This document shows, in pieces, positions 44,177 to 54,425 of a DNA stretch of 64,000 nucleotides. Positions within the stretch are counted from its first letter, which is position 1. The number at the start of each line of letters is the position of its first letter. Made by a program: the position numbers and the translations under genes. Source of the DNA: Rhodobacteraceae bacterium HTCC2150 (GTDB taxonomy: Bacteria; Pseudomonadota; Alphaproteobacteria; Rhodobacterales; Rhodobacteraceae). Where the stretch lies: the NCBI GenBank assembly GCA_000169395.1, contig AAXZ01000013.1, forward strand, positions 1 to 64,000, in the 5' to 3' direction. The notes beneath the pieces were generated by a model that did no database searches, was not told the DNA's origin, and saw only the letters and a list, made by a program, of their open reading frames with translations.

Positions 44177-44986
44177 ATGACTTTAGTGAAAAGTTTATTT
44201 TTGTCGGAATTTGACACAACCATTCGCTATCACGAAATCAAGGGCGAGGGACGGCCGGTCATATATTTGGCAGCCCTAAGTTTGCCTTCGTTACCGAATT
44301 TTCTTTCTATTGCAACGCATCCCGCAATGGCCAGTAGACACAGCATTTTAATTGACTACTTGGGCGTTGGTCACAGTGATCATCCTGAAGGATTTGATTA
44401 TTCACTCGAAAACCATGCCAAAACGATTGCCGATGTCCTTGATCACGAAAATCTAAAGAACTGCATCGTGATTGGGCACAGTATGGGCGGTACCGTCGGC
44501 GTTCTGCTCGCGATGGCCCGCCCTGACTTAGTTTCGCATCTATTTGTTTGTGAGGGAAATTTAATTTGCGGCGGTGGTGCTGCAACATTGCGAAATACAT
44601 CTGTGTCTGAAGATGTTTTTGCCAATGAGTTTTTCCCGAAAATGCTAGACAATTGGCAAAAAGAGGGGGCAGGTGGCGATGAAATGGCCGCTTGGCGTGC
44701 AGGCGTTTGGAAAGATGTTAGTTTTCGCGGTATGCATAAAAACAGCGCGGCTTTGGTTAACTTGAACGACGAGCTGAAATCTAGTTTTTTCAAATTGCCA
44801 ATGAAATGCACATTTGTTTATGGCGAGCATTCGCTGCCAGAAAACACAGGAAAAATCACGCCAGATGCACCAAACCCAAATGAGCTATTGGCAAACGGCA
44901 TTTCTGTTGGCGTGGTGCCAAACGTCGGTCACATGATGGTTCTTAACCCAGATGGCTTTGTTGAGGCGGTTTTGTCGGAATTATAA
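44177..44986 (+). CDS. Alpha/beta hydrolase
   Basis: 269 aa. Nucleophile elbow GHSMGG (Ser about residue 101), oxyanion-type region near YLAALSLPSLP, and the C-terminal His in NVGHMMVLNP. The acid is probably in VYGEHS or nearby. Substrate unknown. Its stop faces kynureninase 52 bases away; a link with tryptophan breakdown is only a guess. Confidence 0.85.
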   Translation: MTLVKSLFLSEFDTTIRYHEIKGEGRPVIYLAALSLPSLPNFLSIATHPAMASRHSILIDYLGVGHSDHPEGFDYSLENHAKTIADVLDHENLKNCIVIGHSMGGTVGVLLAMARPDLVSHLFVCEGNLICGGGAATLRNTSVSEDVFANEFFPKMLDNWQKEGAGGDEMAAWRAGVWKDVSFRGMHKNSAALVNLNDELKSSFFKLPMKCTFVYGEHSLPENTGKITPDAPNPNELLANGISVGVVPNVGHMMVLNPDGFVEAVLSEL

Positions 44987-45038
44987 AGACATTGGCTCGA
45001 TTGCGAGCGACCCAACTCGTTCTTATTCGACCCTCATA

Positions 45039-46235
45039 TTAGGTCACGGCAGACCTATTCTGAAATCTTTCGTCGCGCCAAGAGCCGTCTTTGAATATTT
45101 GTTCCATGATATCAACAGCCTTGATGATTTCAGCCGCGCCTACGTAAAGCGGCGTTATACCAAATCGCATGATGTCTGGTTCCCGAAAATCGCCGATAAC
45201 ATTTTGCTCAATAAGGGCCTGCATGAATGGATAACCATGTTCAAAGTGAAACGAAACATGGCTGCCGCGGGCAGTTGGATCATTTGGGCTGGCAAGGCTT
45301 AAGGCAGGGCAGCGTTCCGCGACCTCACGAATGAATAACTCTGACAGTTCAATCGATTTTGCGCGCACATCGTTTAGATCAACGTGATCCCAAACATCTA
45401 ACGCTGCTGACAACAATGAAAACGCGGCAATCGAAGGCGTGCCAATACGCATACGCTCAATTTTACCTGGCATGGGGCGATACATGGTTTCAAAGGCAAA
45501 AGGGGCCTCGTGACCATACCACCCAGATAACGCGGGTTCGACAACGTCCAACAAACGCGGGGCAACATAAATGAATGCCGGCGCGCCTGGGCCGCCGTTT
45601 AAGTATTTATACGTACAACCAATAGCAAAATCAGCGTCTGTTCCGGTGACATCAACGGGCAGGGCGCCAGCCGAATGTGCCAAATCCCAAACAACAACTG
45701 CACCAACTGAATGTGCTTTGGCAATGATGGCTTTCATGTCGTGACGTCGACCAGTGCGGTAATCAACTTCTGTTAGCATCACCACTGCAACCTCGTCAGT
45801 GATCAAGTCAAAAACATCCTCAGGCGCAGGTTTTTTCAAAACGTAACCGTCGTTTTTCAACTTCATCAACCCTTCGGCCATATAAAGATCGCTGGGGAAA
45901 TTGCCATTGTCCGACAGGATCACGCGCCGATCAGGCACCAGTGAAAGCCCCGCGGATACAGCCTGAAAAACCTTGATCGATAATGTATCTGATACAACAA
46001 CCGTGCCACTTGCGGCACCAATAAGTGGCGCAATACGATCACCCAAAAAATTGGTTTGGTTAAACCAACCTTTGCTGTTCCACCCCTTGATTAGCTCGTC
46101 GCGCCATTCATCATGCAAGAACGATTGTATCGCGTCCGGTGCTGTAATTGGCATTGGCCCAAGCGAGTTACCGTCAAGATAAATCATTCCTTCGGGCAGG
46201 TAAAACATTTCACGGGTTTTATTGAAATCGGTCAT
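45039..46235 (-). CDS. kynU: Kynureninase
   Basis: 398 aa, full family length. PLP enzyme: YLDGNSLGPMP near the N-terminus, DNGNFPSDLYMAEGL, VVWDLAHSAGALPVD (Asp to pyridine N), the Schiff-base Lys in GCTYKYLNGGPG, and GWYGHEAPF. It cleaves kynurenine to anthranilate and alanine (or 3-hydroxykynurenine) in the cytoplasm. No other tryptophan-catabolic gene is present in the window. Same strand as lipB, 40 bases downstream of it. Confidence 0.95.
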   Translation of the reverse strand: MTDFNKTREMFYLPEGMIYLDGNSLGPMPITAPDAIQSFLHDEWRDELIKGWNSKGWFNQTNFLGDRIAPLIGAASGTVVVSDTLSIKVFQAVSAGLSLVPDRRVILSDNGNFPSDLYMAEGLMKLKNDGYVLKKPAPEDVFDLITDEVAVVMLTEVDYRTGRRHDMKAIIAKAHSVGAVVVWDLAHSAGALPVDVTGTDADFAIGCTYKYLNGGPGAPAFIYVAPRLLDVVEPALSGWYGHEAPFAFETMYRPMPGKIERMRIGTPSIAAFSLLSAALDVWDHVDLNDVRAKSIELSELFIREVAERCPALSLASPNDPTARGSHVSFHFEHGYPFMQALIEQNVIGDFREPDIMRFGITPLYVGAAEIIKAVDIMEQIFKDGSWRDERFQNRSAVT

Positions 46236-46274
46236 TGGGGTGCCTTTGATTTAAGAGCCAACACTTTTTGTACC

Positions 46275-46931
46275 CTAAGTGTTGTTGTCGAAAACTGTAT
46301 TGAACGTGGATTTTAGCGCAACGTCTAAATCAGCGATATTTACGGGTAATCCAAGATCAACCAAGGATGTGACGCCGTGATCAGAAATGCCGCAAGGTAC
46401 GATGCCCTGAAAATGGTTTAGATCTGGTTCAACGTTGATGGATATCCCGTGAAAACTTACCCAGCGGCGTAGGCGCACACCAATTGCGGCGATTTTATCC
46501 TCGGCAATTTGACCTGTGATTGTCGTGGGCTTTTCGGGGCGTTCGACCCAAACACCAACGCGTCCTGCACGAATTTCGCCGGTCACATTGAATTCGGCTA
46601 AGGTTGCTATGGTCCACGCTTCCAAATTGGCCACAAACTTACGCACATCGCGCCCGCGTTTGTTTAAATCTAACATGACGTAAATTACGCGCTGACCGGG
46701 GCCATGATAGGTGTATTGACCACCGCGTCTTGCTTCATAGACCGGAAATTTTTCAGGTTCCAAAAGATCGGCGGGATTGGCACTGGTACCAGCCGTATAA
46801 AGAGGCGGGTGTTCTAGGCACCAAATAAGTTCGTCCGCAGACCCTGCAACAATCGCATCAACCCGCGCTTCCATTTCTGCAAGTGCGGTTTCGTAATTCA
46901 CAAGTTCATCAGAAATGCGCCATTCTACCAT
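46275..46931 (-). CDS. lipB: Octanoyltransferase LipB
   Basis: 218 aa from the ATG at 46931 (MVEWRIS); an in-frame ATG at 46991 would add 20 residues not typical of the family. Signature [13 protein letters not shown], catalytic Lys region [17 protein letters not shown] and catalytic Cys in [14 protein letters not shown]. It moves octanoyl groups from acyl carrier protein to the lipoyl domains of dehydrogenases. It is a chromosomal housekeeping gene and ends just before kynU. Confidence 0.93.
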   Translation of the reverse strand: MVEWRISDELVNYETALAEMEARVDAIVAGSADELIWCLEHPPLYTAGTSANPADLLEPEKFPVYEARRGGQYTYHGPGQRVIYVMLDLNKRGRDVRKFVANLEAWTIATLAEFNVTGEIRAGRVGVWVERPEKPTTITGQIAEDKIAAIGVRLRRWVSFHGISINVEPDLNHFQGIVPCGISDHGVTSLVDLGLPVNIADLDVALKSTFNTVFDNNT

Positions 46932-47062
46932 GCAATTGGTGTAGCCAAAAAAACAAGCAGAGGTCCAGACCCCGTCGACAAAGGAATTCATGTATTGGGC
47001 GTAAAAACCGCTTCACTTTGCACAATTCGGCGGGTAGAGAGGCGCCACCATGTTATGGCTGT

Positions 47063-47148
47063 GCGGTCGTGGCGGAATGGTAGACGCGCAGCGTTGAGGT
47101 CGCTGTGGGGTAACACCCGTGAGAGTTCGAGTCTCTCCGACCGCACCA
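47063..47148 (+). tRNA. tRNA-Leu (anticodon GAG)
   Basis: 86 nt including CCA. Acceptor GCGGTCG/CGACCGC, anticodon stem-loop CAGCG TTGAGGT CGCTG with GAG at positions 34-36, long variable arm (TGGGGTAACACCCG), T-arm GAGAG TTCGAGT CTCTC. The long variable arm and GAG anticodon fit class II tRNA-Leu. Complete. Confidence 0.95.
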
Positions 47149-47311
47149 CTTTTCCAAAAAATGAATGTCTGGTTCGATATCGCTAGCAATAAATCCGGTT
47201 GTGTTTCTGACAGATAAGCACGTTCAAGGTGCGCAAATACACCTGTCTTATTGTATTTCAATTAAAACTTGTGGCAAAAGCACGGTTAATACGATGGTGC
47301 TTAAGATTGTA

Positions 47312-48357
47312 ATGGAGCAAATTGAATTTATGGCAACACCAATTTTTTCCGACCTTGTTCGCAGAACGTTTGATCAATCGTCCAAACTTTTCGACCAATA
47401 CAATTCTGCATTTGATGCCTGGAAAGGGTTGTTGGATATTGACGAACCTTTCGGTTCTTTCTTTACCAAGTTTGATTTTTGGGTTTCGGTGATTGCGCCT
47501 TCAACAAACAAAGACATCCAATCTCTGATTAACCAAAGCTTCAAAGGACCACTAAAGACTTATATGCTTGCGTGCCATCAAGAAGGGTATATTGGCCGCT
47601 TTGGTGGAACAGTGTCCCCCAGTTCATATTCGTTAAATTATCCGGCTTCTAATGTTTCCCTTCTTTGGATCCCTAAAAATGGGTGTACGACCCTAAAACG
47701 ATCTTTGGTTGAATTGGAGCCACTTGAGGCCCAAAAACATATTAAAATTAAAAAAATTCATAAGACTTGTCAAAAACACTTCGGTCTCACACATATTCAA
47801 TATGCACGCGGCAAGTTGTTGCCGAAAATTTGCGCAATCAGACATCCGTACGAGCGTATCGTCAGCTGTTGTTTAGATAAATTTGCCAATCCGGTGATGA
47901 CAAATACAGAGCGTGGATATGAGTTTTCGTTATTGGTCACGTTGAGAATGCGCAAAGTATTAGTGGTATTCCAACGGATTTGAGTCGCTCAATATCGTTC
48001 CTTGAGTTTTTAAATTATATTCGTGCACGCCCGCGCTGGTCTTATGATGCGCATTGGCGGCTGCAAGTTGATTTTCTACCTGACGATCATTCAAATATTA
48101 CTTTTGGATCGGTGAGAAACTTGCCCGGGCTGCTCGCCAGTGTCGGAATTGGCGAAGAAATCAAAAGTCACAATCCGTCTTATGGTGGAAAAGTTACGTC
48201 AAAAGGATTGGGGAAGTTTGCAAAGACGCTTCCACAGAAACTATCCGATGAAAACCTTGAAGACTATGGTGATTTTCTTTCGGACGAATGCCTGGAAATT
48301 CTTAATGTTCTTTATGGCGATGATATTCGTCTATATGATGAAATGATCGCTTCATAA
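47312..48357 (+). pseudogene. Sulfotransferase-family protein, frameshifted
   Basis: The first frame (start 47312 or 47330) carries the PAPS 5'-phosphosulfate loop WIPKNGCTTLKRSL and the 3'-phosphate motif IRHPYERIVSCCLDKF. It then runs into unlike sequence after GYEFSLL at about 47935. The other frame continues ENAQSISGIPTDLSRSISFLEFLNYIRARPRW to 48357. A one-base gain or loss near 47930-47945 joins them. Function would be sulfate transfer to a carbohydrate or similar. A sequencing error is possible. Confidence 0.8.
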
Positions 48358-48723
48358 ACTCGCAAGGTTAATTCGCTAACCGGTCGGAGGGGATTTGAAA
48401 TTCCGCTCTAATTTTCGACGCGCTTTTTGGAAAATCGAAAGACCGGTGGAGTTTTGCTTAAAAAATCACAAAAAACCACTTCGAATTATGAAGTGTGAAC
48501 GGTGTTTTCTTTTGTATTTGCGCTCTATTTCTTCTAATCCGCTGATTTTAAATATTTAAATATTTTTGTTAAGTTAAGCGCACGTTAACTCGGCTTGACA
48601 CCTATCAACTTAGGGTGGTATTTTTTGACAAAATGATTTGCAATGCTGCTATTTGGGTTCATTTGAGGTGATAATTCACCTATTAATAAGTAAACTCGAT
48701 AGCTTTAACGAGGAAAATTCATC
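48358..48723. other. Gap upstream of the RTX protease
   Basis: About 365 AT-rich bases, likely with the protease promoter. The bases just before 48724 include AACGAGGAAAATTCATC, a ribosome site. No gene is seen. Confidence 0.45.
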
Positions 48724-51498
48724 ATGCCGACAACACCCACAGATCCCCTATATGTAAACCAATGGCACTTTCCATTACTTGGTGACATTGAAACCATTTG
48801 GGATGAATTTACCGGTGCCGGTGTGAAGGTTGCGGTTTATGATGATGGTGTACAATAAACCCACCCTGATTTGACTAATAATTACGACGCATCCATGCAT
48901 TTTACTTTTGGTGGTGTTACCTATGATCCGACCCCCATTGATTTGGTCGGTGATCCTACAGCCGACCCTGTCGATTATGGTGATAGTCACGGTACATCAG
49001 TCGCTGGTCTAATCGGATCAACCGAGGGCAACGGCATCGGTGGCGTTGGCATGGCTTGGGGCGTTAGCCTGACGGGTGTGAATTTCTTGTCTGACATTCA
49101 ATTTGAAAGCAACACAGTCATTTCCGCCGCCATTCAGCATGCGGCCAACTTTGATATCATGAACAACAGCTGGGGTATTACCCCCTTGTTCGGTAGTTAT
49201 CAAAATCTAACCAACCCATTTGCTGGTCAGACCTTGGTCAATAATGAATACGAATATGTGGTGGAAAATGGCCGTGGTGGTCTTGGTACAATCATTGTGC
49301 AAGCATCGGGAAATGACACGCTGAACGCAAATGGCGATGCGCTGAATGCGAGCCGCTTCACTGTTTCTATGGCGGCCACTGATGGCACTGGTTTTGCAGC
49401 TATCTATTCAAATTACGGCTCTAATATTTTGGTTACGGCGCCTGCAGGTTCTGTAACCACAGATTTGGTCGGCGCTAATGGGTATGACGATACGGGCGAT
49501 TATACCGATACCTTTGGCGGTACCTCGGCGGCAACACCCGTCACCTCTGGTGTGATCGCCCTGATGCTAGAGGCCAACCCTGGTCTTGGTTGGCGCGATG
49601 TACAAAATATCTTGGCGATTTCTGCTTCACACACTGGCTCTGCATTTGATGCGGCGGCATCGGGTTTTGAACAAGGAACTTGGTTTGAAACAGGATCGTC
49701 CAACTGGAATGGTGGCGGCAACATGTTCCACCTTTCATATGGTTTTGGCATGGTTGACGCCTTTGCCGCCGTGCGCATGGCCGAGGCATGGGGCATCATG
49801 TTTGACGCCGCCGCCACATCGGTGAATGAACAACACGTGTCCATGACATCAGGCACCATCAATATGGGTATTGTTGATGAGACCACTTCAACCAATGACA
49901 TGTTGGTCACCAGCGATCTTAATATCGAACAAATCATGGTGACGATCGACTTTACACACACCTATTCCGGTGCATTGGAAATATATCTGATTGCACCAGA
50001 TGGTACGCGTTTCATGTTGCATGACGTAAACTTTAATGTCGATGCTGCAGATAGCGGTCTTGAATGGACCTTTGGTGTGACCGGCGCATTGGACATGAGC
50101 AGCCTTGGATCATGGACGCTTGAGGTTACTGATACCGATGCGTGGGGCGACACAGGTACAGTCTATGACTGGACCCTTGATTTCTACGGATCCGCTTCTA
50201 GCACAGATGATGTGCACCACTTTACCGGTGATTTCTTTGCACTGGTCGCGCTGGATGCCAGCCGTGGTTTGATCGAAGATACGAACGGTGGCATCGATTG
50301 GCTGAACTTTTCTGTTGCCAGCGTTGGTCTTCAAATCAATCTGGATGCCAAAACTATCAATGCGACGGGTGTTGCTGAAACAATGATCATCGGTGCGACG
50401 TCTGAAATTGAAAACGTCATGGCCGGTGATGGGAATGACTTGCTGACTGGGGATGCTCTTGCAAATGAAATGCACGGCATGCGCGGCGATGACACGTTAA
50501 ATGGTGGCGCAGGCAAGGATTCCCTATTTGGTGGCGTCGGACATGACGACATTTATGGCGGCTTTCACTCTGACAAACTGTACGGTGACGATAACAATGA
50601 TCTGATTTACGGTGGTGTTGGTAATGATTTCCTTTATGGCGGAGCTGACACAGACTCGCTTTATGGCGATGAAGGGAACGACAAACTTTACGGTGGCCAA
50701 GGCAATGATTTCTTTTATGGCGGCGATGGCTTTGACAAGCTGTTTGGCGGCACCGAAAACGACAGACTTTATGGCGACCTGAAAAACGACAAGCTTTATG
50801 GCCAAGACGGTTTAGACAAGCTTTATGGCGGGGATGGTAACGATGTCATGTTTGGCGGTTCGGACGCGGATTCGATCTATGGCGGCGATGCAGAAGACAA
50901 ATTGTTTGGCAACGGCGATGTAGATTTGCTCGTTGGGGGTTCTGGCAATGACAAGCTGTACGGTCATGCGGGTAACGACATGCTTTATGGTGGTGGCAAC
51001 GATGACACGTTGTTTGGCGGTAACCATAATGATTTGATGTACGGCGGTAATTCTGCCGACAGTTTCTTTGGCGGCGCAGGCAACGACGAGATTTACGGCG
51101 ACGATGGCAACGATAATCTGAAAGGCCAGGCTGGCAGTGATACGCTTGACGGTGGGGCGCATAACGATGAATTGTTCGGCGGTGGTGACAACGATACGCT
51201 AACTGGTGGTACCGGTGACGACACAATGTCTGGTGGTTCAGGGTCAGATACGTTTATCTTTGCAGATGGATTTGGCACCGATATCATCACAGATTTCAAC
51301 GCAACCAATAACGCCGAGAAAATCGACCTTTCGGGCGTGTCTGCAATCACTGATTATACCGATTTGACCACGCTGGCCAACAACCACATCGCACAAGTCG
51401 GCCTTGATGTGGTGATTTCTGATGGCACAGGTGACACAATTACCCTGACGGGTGTGACGCTTGGCAACCTAGGTGTGGACGATTTTATTTTCGTTTGA
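48724..51498 (+). pseudogene. RTX subtilisin-like protease with in-frame TAA
   Basis: The ATG at 48724 has a good ribosome site. The frame holds the S8 Asp block VKVAVYDDGVQ (Asp40), then TAA at 48856-48858 where a Tyr is usual (VxYTHPDL), then continues THPDLTNNYDAS to 51498, 925 codons in all. The His block is in GDSHGTSVAGL and the Ser in FGGTSAATPVTSGV. A P-domain (kexin type; MVTIDFTHTYSGALEIYLIAPDGTRF) and many GGxGxDxLx RTX repeats follow. RTX repeats bind calcium and direct type I secretion. The stop separates Asp from His and Ser, so the enzyme is inactive unless the codon is misread or a sequencing error. Confidence 0.85.
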
Positions 51499-51806
51499 TG
51501 ACGAAAATATCAAGGGGTAATGACCGCGACTTTTGGGCGTTTGTATGTTTTTCAAACAAAAGTTGTGTGCGTTAATCTTTGGTTTCTAGGTAATGAATTC
51601 GAACAATAGTTTTTGCCCAGGCAGATATGCCTTGGCTTTTTTGTGACGAAAATCCTTTGATTTAGAAATTCCGCGACTATGGGATAGTTTCATATTTCCG
51701 AAATTTTCTTTTTGACATCACGGTACTTCACCTCATCGATTCAATCTGTTCTAATTGGCTTGAGCCTGCCCGCGTTAGGCTGAGGTACTGAATTATTGGG
51801 GGAAAT
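51499..51806. other. Intergenic, with terminator
   Basis: About 310 bases holding a hairpin terminator at 51615-51642 and the sulfatase ribosome site GGGGGAAAT at its end. Nothing else seen. Confidence 0.5.
51615..51642 (+). terminator. Rho-independent terminator of the RTX protease gene
   Basis: GCCCAGGCA, loop GATA, TGCCTTGGC (one mismatch), then TTTTTT. A classical hairpin with a U-tract, 117 bases after the stop. Confidence 0.85.
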
Positions 51807-53408
51807 ATGACCAAAAACGTGCTGTTTATAATGTGTGATCAATTACGGTATGATTACTTAGGTTGCAGTGGCCATCCGACGATCAAAACACCCAACATCG
51901 ATGCCTTGGCCAAACGCGGTGTTCGATTTGATCAAAGTTACGTGCAATCGCCCATTTGCGGCCCAAGCCGCGCATGCACTTACACTGGGCGCTATGTCCG
52001 CAGTCACGGGGTGGATTACAATCGCGTGCCTTTGCGGGTGGGGGAATGGACGCTTGGTGATCATCTTAATACATGCGGGGCGCGGGCAGTCTTGTGCGGT
52101 AAAACCCATGCCACCGCGGATATTCACGGCATGGAACGTTTGGGTATTGATCCAAGCAGCGAAAAAGGCGTGCATATTGCCCAAGGTGGCTTTGAAATCT
52201 GGGATCGAATGGACGGCGTTCACCCAACGAATGGCAGCAAGCCAAGCCATTACAACGATTATTTACGCACTAATGGCTTTGATGGCGAAAACCCATGGCT
52301 TGAATGGGCCGCGTCTGTGGTTGATGAAGATGGAACCGTAAAAAACGGCTGGTTGAATGAAAACTGTCACCTTCCAGCGCGCATTCCGGCGGAACATACA
52401 GAAACTGCCTATTCAACAGATCGCGCGATGGAATTTATTGAACAGGCCGACGCAGCACCTTGGTGTTTGCATCTAAGTTACATCAAACCCCATTGGCCCT
52501 TGGTGGCGGCGACGCCATACAATGAGATGTATGGGGCAGATGATGTCGTTCCAGTCGTTCGCGCGCAAGATGAACGCGAAACTGTGCATCCCGTTTATCA
52601 GTCTAACCAAAAATCCCGTGTATCAAATGTCTATTCCAATCAAGGTGCGCGTGAAAAAATGATTGCGACCTACATGGGGTTAATTACACAAGTTGATGAC
52701 AATGTTGGCCGGATGATGGCGTGGCTTGATGAAACGGGCCGTGCCAAGGATACATTGATCATTTTCACCTCGGATCATGGTGATTATTTGGGGGATCATT
52801 GGATGGGTGAAAAGCTCTATTTTCACGACCAATCCGTACGCGTTCCCTTGATTGTTGTTGATCCTTCTAAAGAGGCGGATGCCACCCGTGGCACTGTGGA
52901 TACAAGTTTGACCGAGGCCATTGATTTGGTACCTACCATTGTTGATTTCATGGGGGGGCAGGTTCAGGAAAATATACTTGAAGGTCGTTCTTTGCTGCCG
53001 CTTATTCACAACAACTCTGTGACGTGGCGCGATTGTGTATTTAGCCAAGCAGATTATGGTCGTTCGCCTGCGCGGGCGATTTTGGAACGCCCGACAAGCC
53101 AATGCCGCATGGTTATGGCGTATGACGGGCGTTGGAAATACATCCACACCGAAGGTCTGCGCCCGATGTTGTTTGATCTAGAAACTGACCCACAAGAGCT
53201 GATTGATCTGGGGGAACACCCAGATTTTGAAGCAGAACGACAGCGCATGTTAGGACATGTTTTAGATTGGTCGTTTGGGGGCAATTACCGCGTTACCCAA
53301 ACCGATGCGGCGATCGAGACGAAAAAACCAGAGTTTCTCAATGGAGTCCTCATTGGTTTTTGGGATGAACAAGAACACATGGACGCGATCGCAAGCGTCA
53401 AAACGTAG
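51807..53408 (+). CDS. Sulfatase / phosphonate monoester hydrolase family protein
   Basis: 533 aa, strong ribosome site GGGGGAAAT. Metal ligands in MCDQLRYD, the formylglycine-type Cys51 in SPICGPSRACTYTGR (CxPxR), HATADIHGM, YIKPHWPL and FTSDHGDYLGDH. This fits arylsulfatases and the related phosphonate/phosphate monoester hydrolases. No signal peptide, so cytoplasmic. Cys51 must be oxidised to formylglycine by another enzyme, whose gene is not in the window. Intact. Confidence 0.9.
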   Translation: MTKNVLFIMCDQLRYDYLGCSGHPTIKTPNIDALAKRGVRFDQSYVQSPICGPSRACTYTGRYVRSHGVDYNRVPLRVGEWTLGDHLNTCGARAVLCGKTHATADIHGMERLGIDPSSEKGVHIAQGGFEIWDRMDGVHPTNGSKPSHYNDYLRTNGFDGENPWLEWAASVVDEDGTVKNGWLNENCHLPARIPAEHTETAYSTDRAMEFIEQADAAPWCLHLSYIKPHWPLVAATPYNEMYGADDVVPVVRAQDERETVHPVYQSNQKSRVSNVYSNQGAREKMIATYMGLITQVDDNVGRMMAWLDETGRAKDTLIIFTSDHGDYLGDHWMGEKLYFHDQSVRVPLIVVDPSKEADATRGTVDTSLTEAIDLVPTIVDFMGGQVQENILEGRSLLPLIHNNSVTWRDCVFSQADYGRSPARAILERPTSQCRMVMAYDGRWKYIHTEGLRPMLFDLETDPQELIDLGEHPDFEAERQRMLGHVLDWSFGGNYRVTQTDAAIETKKPEFLNGVLIGFWDEQEHMDAIASVKT

Positions 53409-53409
53409 A

Positions 53410-54396
53410 TTAGCCAATCATTTCGCTAAGAATTTTTGCTGCAATCTCAAAGGAATGAACACGGGCAGCGGGGTCATGTATCATGCCCGTGATCATTAAT
53501 TCATCTGGCTGATGCTCTGCCACAAGGCTTGTCAGCTGTTCCTTGACTGTTTCTGGTGATCCTGTTGCCGAACAGGACAATGCTTGGTTCACTTGGCGCA
53601 ACACATTTTCCGGCACTTCGGCGGAAATATCGTCAACAGGCAAGGGTAACTTACCGGGCTTACCGGTGCGCAGACGGGCAAATGCCAGCAATTGTGATGA
53701 CCTTAAAAAATTGGCTTCGGCATCGGTATCCGCGGCACAGACACCTGCGGCAATCATGGCATATGGCTTTGCCAGCGTTGTGGATGGTTGAAAGGTTGAT
53801 CGATAAATTGACAAGGCCTCGGTTAATTGCGCAGGCGCGAAGTGTGAGGCAAATGCATAAGGCAGTCCCAAAAAGGCGGCCAACTGCGCGCCATAAAGGC
53901 TGGAGCCCAATACCCAGACAGGCACATTTGTACCGGCACCTGGAACCGCCTGAACCGGGCTGCCCGTGTTCTGAAAATAGCTAATTAATTCCTGCACATC
54001 TTGCGGGAAGTTGTCCTCGCCACTCAAATTACGCCTTAACGCACGTGCCGTGCCCATATCCGTGCCAGGTGCGCGGCCCAACCCCAAATCAATACGCCCA
54101 GGATAAAGGGTTTCTAGCGTGCCAAATTGTTCTGCAATGATGAGGGGTGCATGATTTGGCAACATGATACCACCGGCACCAACACGTATGGTTTTTGTTG
54201 CACTGGCCACGTGGCCTATAACAACAGATGTGGCCGCACTGGCGATGCCTGGCATGTTGTGATGCTCTGCCAGCCAATATCTGTGATAACCCGCTGCCTC
54301 CGCTGCGCGTGCCAGCGTAACAGTGTTGTCAAAAGCGTCTGCTGCGGTTTTACCTTCGGGAATTGGGGACAGATCAAGAAGAGAAAACTTGTGCAT
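53410..54396 (-). CDS. LLM-class flavin-dependent oxidoreductase
   Basis: 328 aa, luciferase-like (bacterial luciferase family, MsnO8-like subgroup). [47 protein letters not shown] and [16 protein letters not shown] are typical. It would use reduced FMN and oxygen; substrate unknown. It lies between the convergent sulfatase and, on the same strand, the DMGDH-type gene 29 bases upstream. Confidence 0.9.
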   Translation of the reverse strand: MHKFSLLDLSPIPEGKTAADAFDNTVTLARAAEAAGYHRYWLAEHHNMPGIASAATSVVIGHVASATKTIRVGAGGIMLPNHAPLIIAEQFGTLETLYPGRIDLGLGRAPGTDMGTARALRRNLSGEDNFPQDVQELISYFQNTGSPVQAVPGAGTNVPVWVLGSSLYGAQLAAFLGLPYAFASHFAPAQLTEALSIYRSTFQPSTTLAKPYAMIAAGVCAADTDAEANFLRSSQLLAFARLRTGKPGKLPLPVDDISAEVPENVLRQVNQALSCSATGSPETVKEQLTSLVAEHQPDELMITGMIHDPAARVHSFEIAAKILSEMIG

Positions 54397-54425
54397 TTTG
54401 GTGCCTTTTATTGTGTGTCAAAAGG

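Noticed and set aside
49018-51350. Long minus-strand frames across the RTX protease
   Set aside because: They arise from the repeated GGxGxD codons read in reverse; no independent support.
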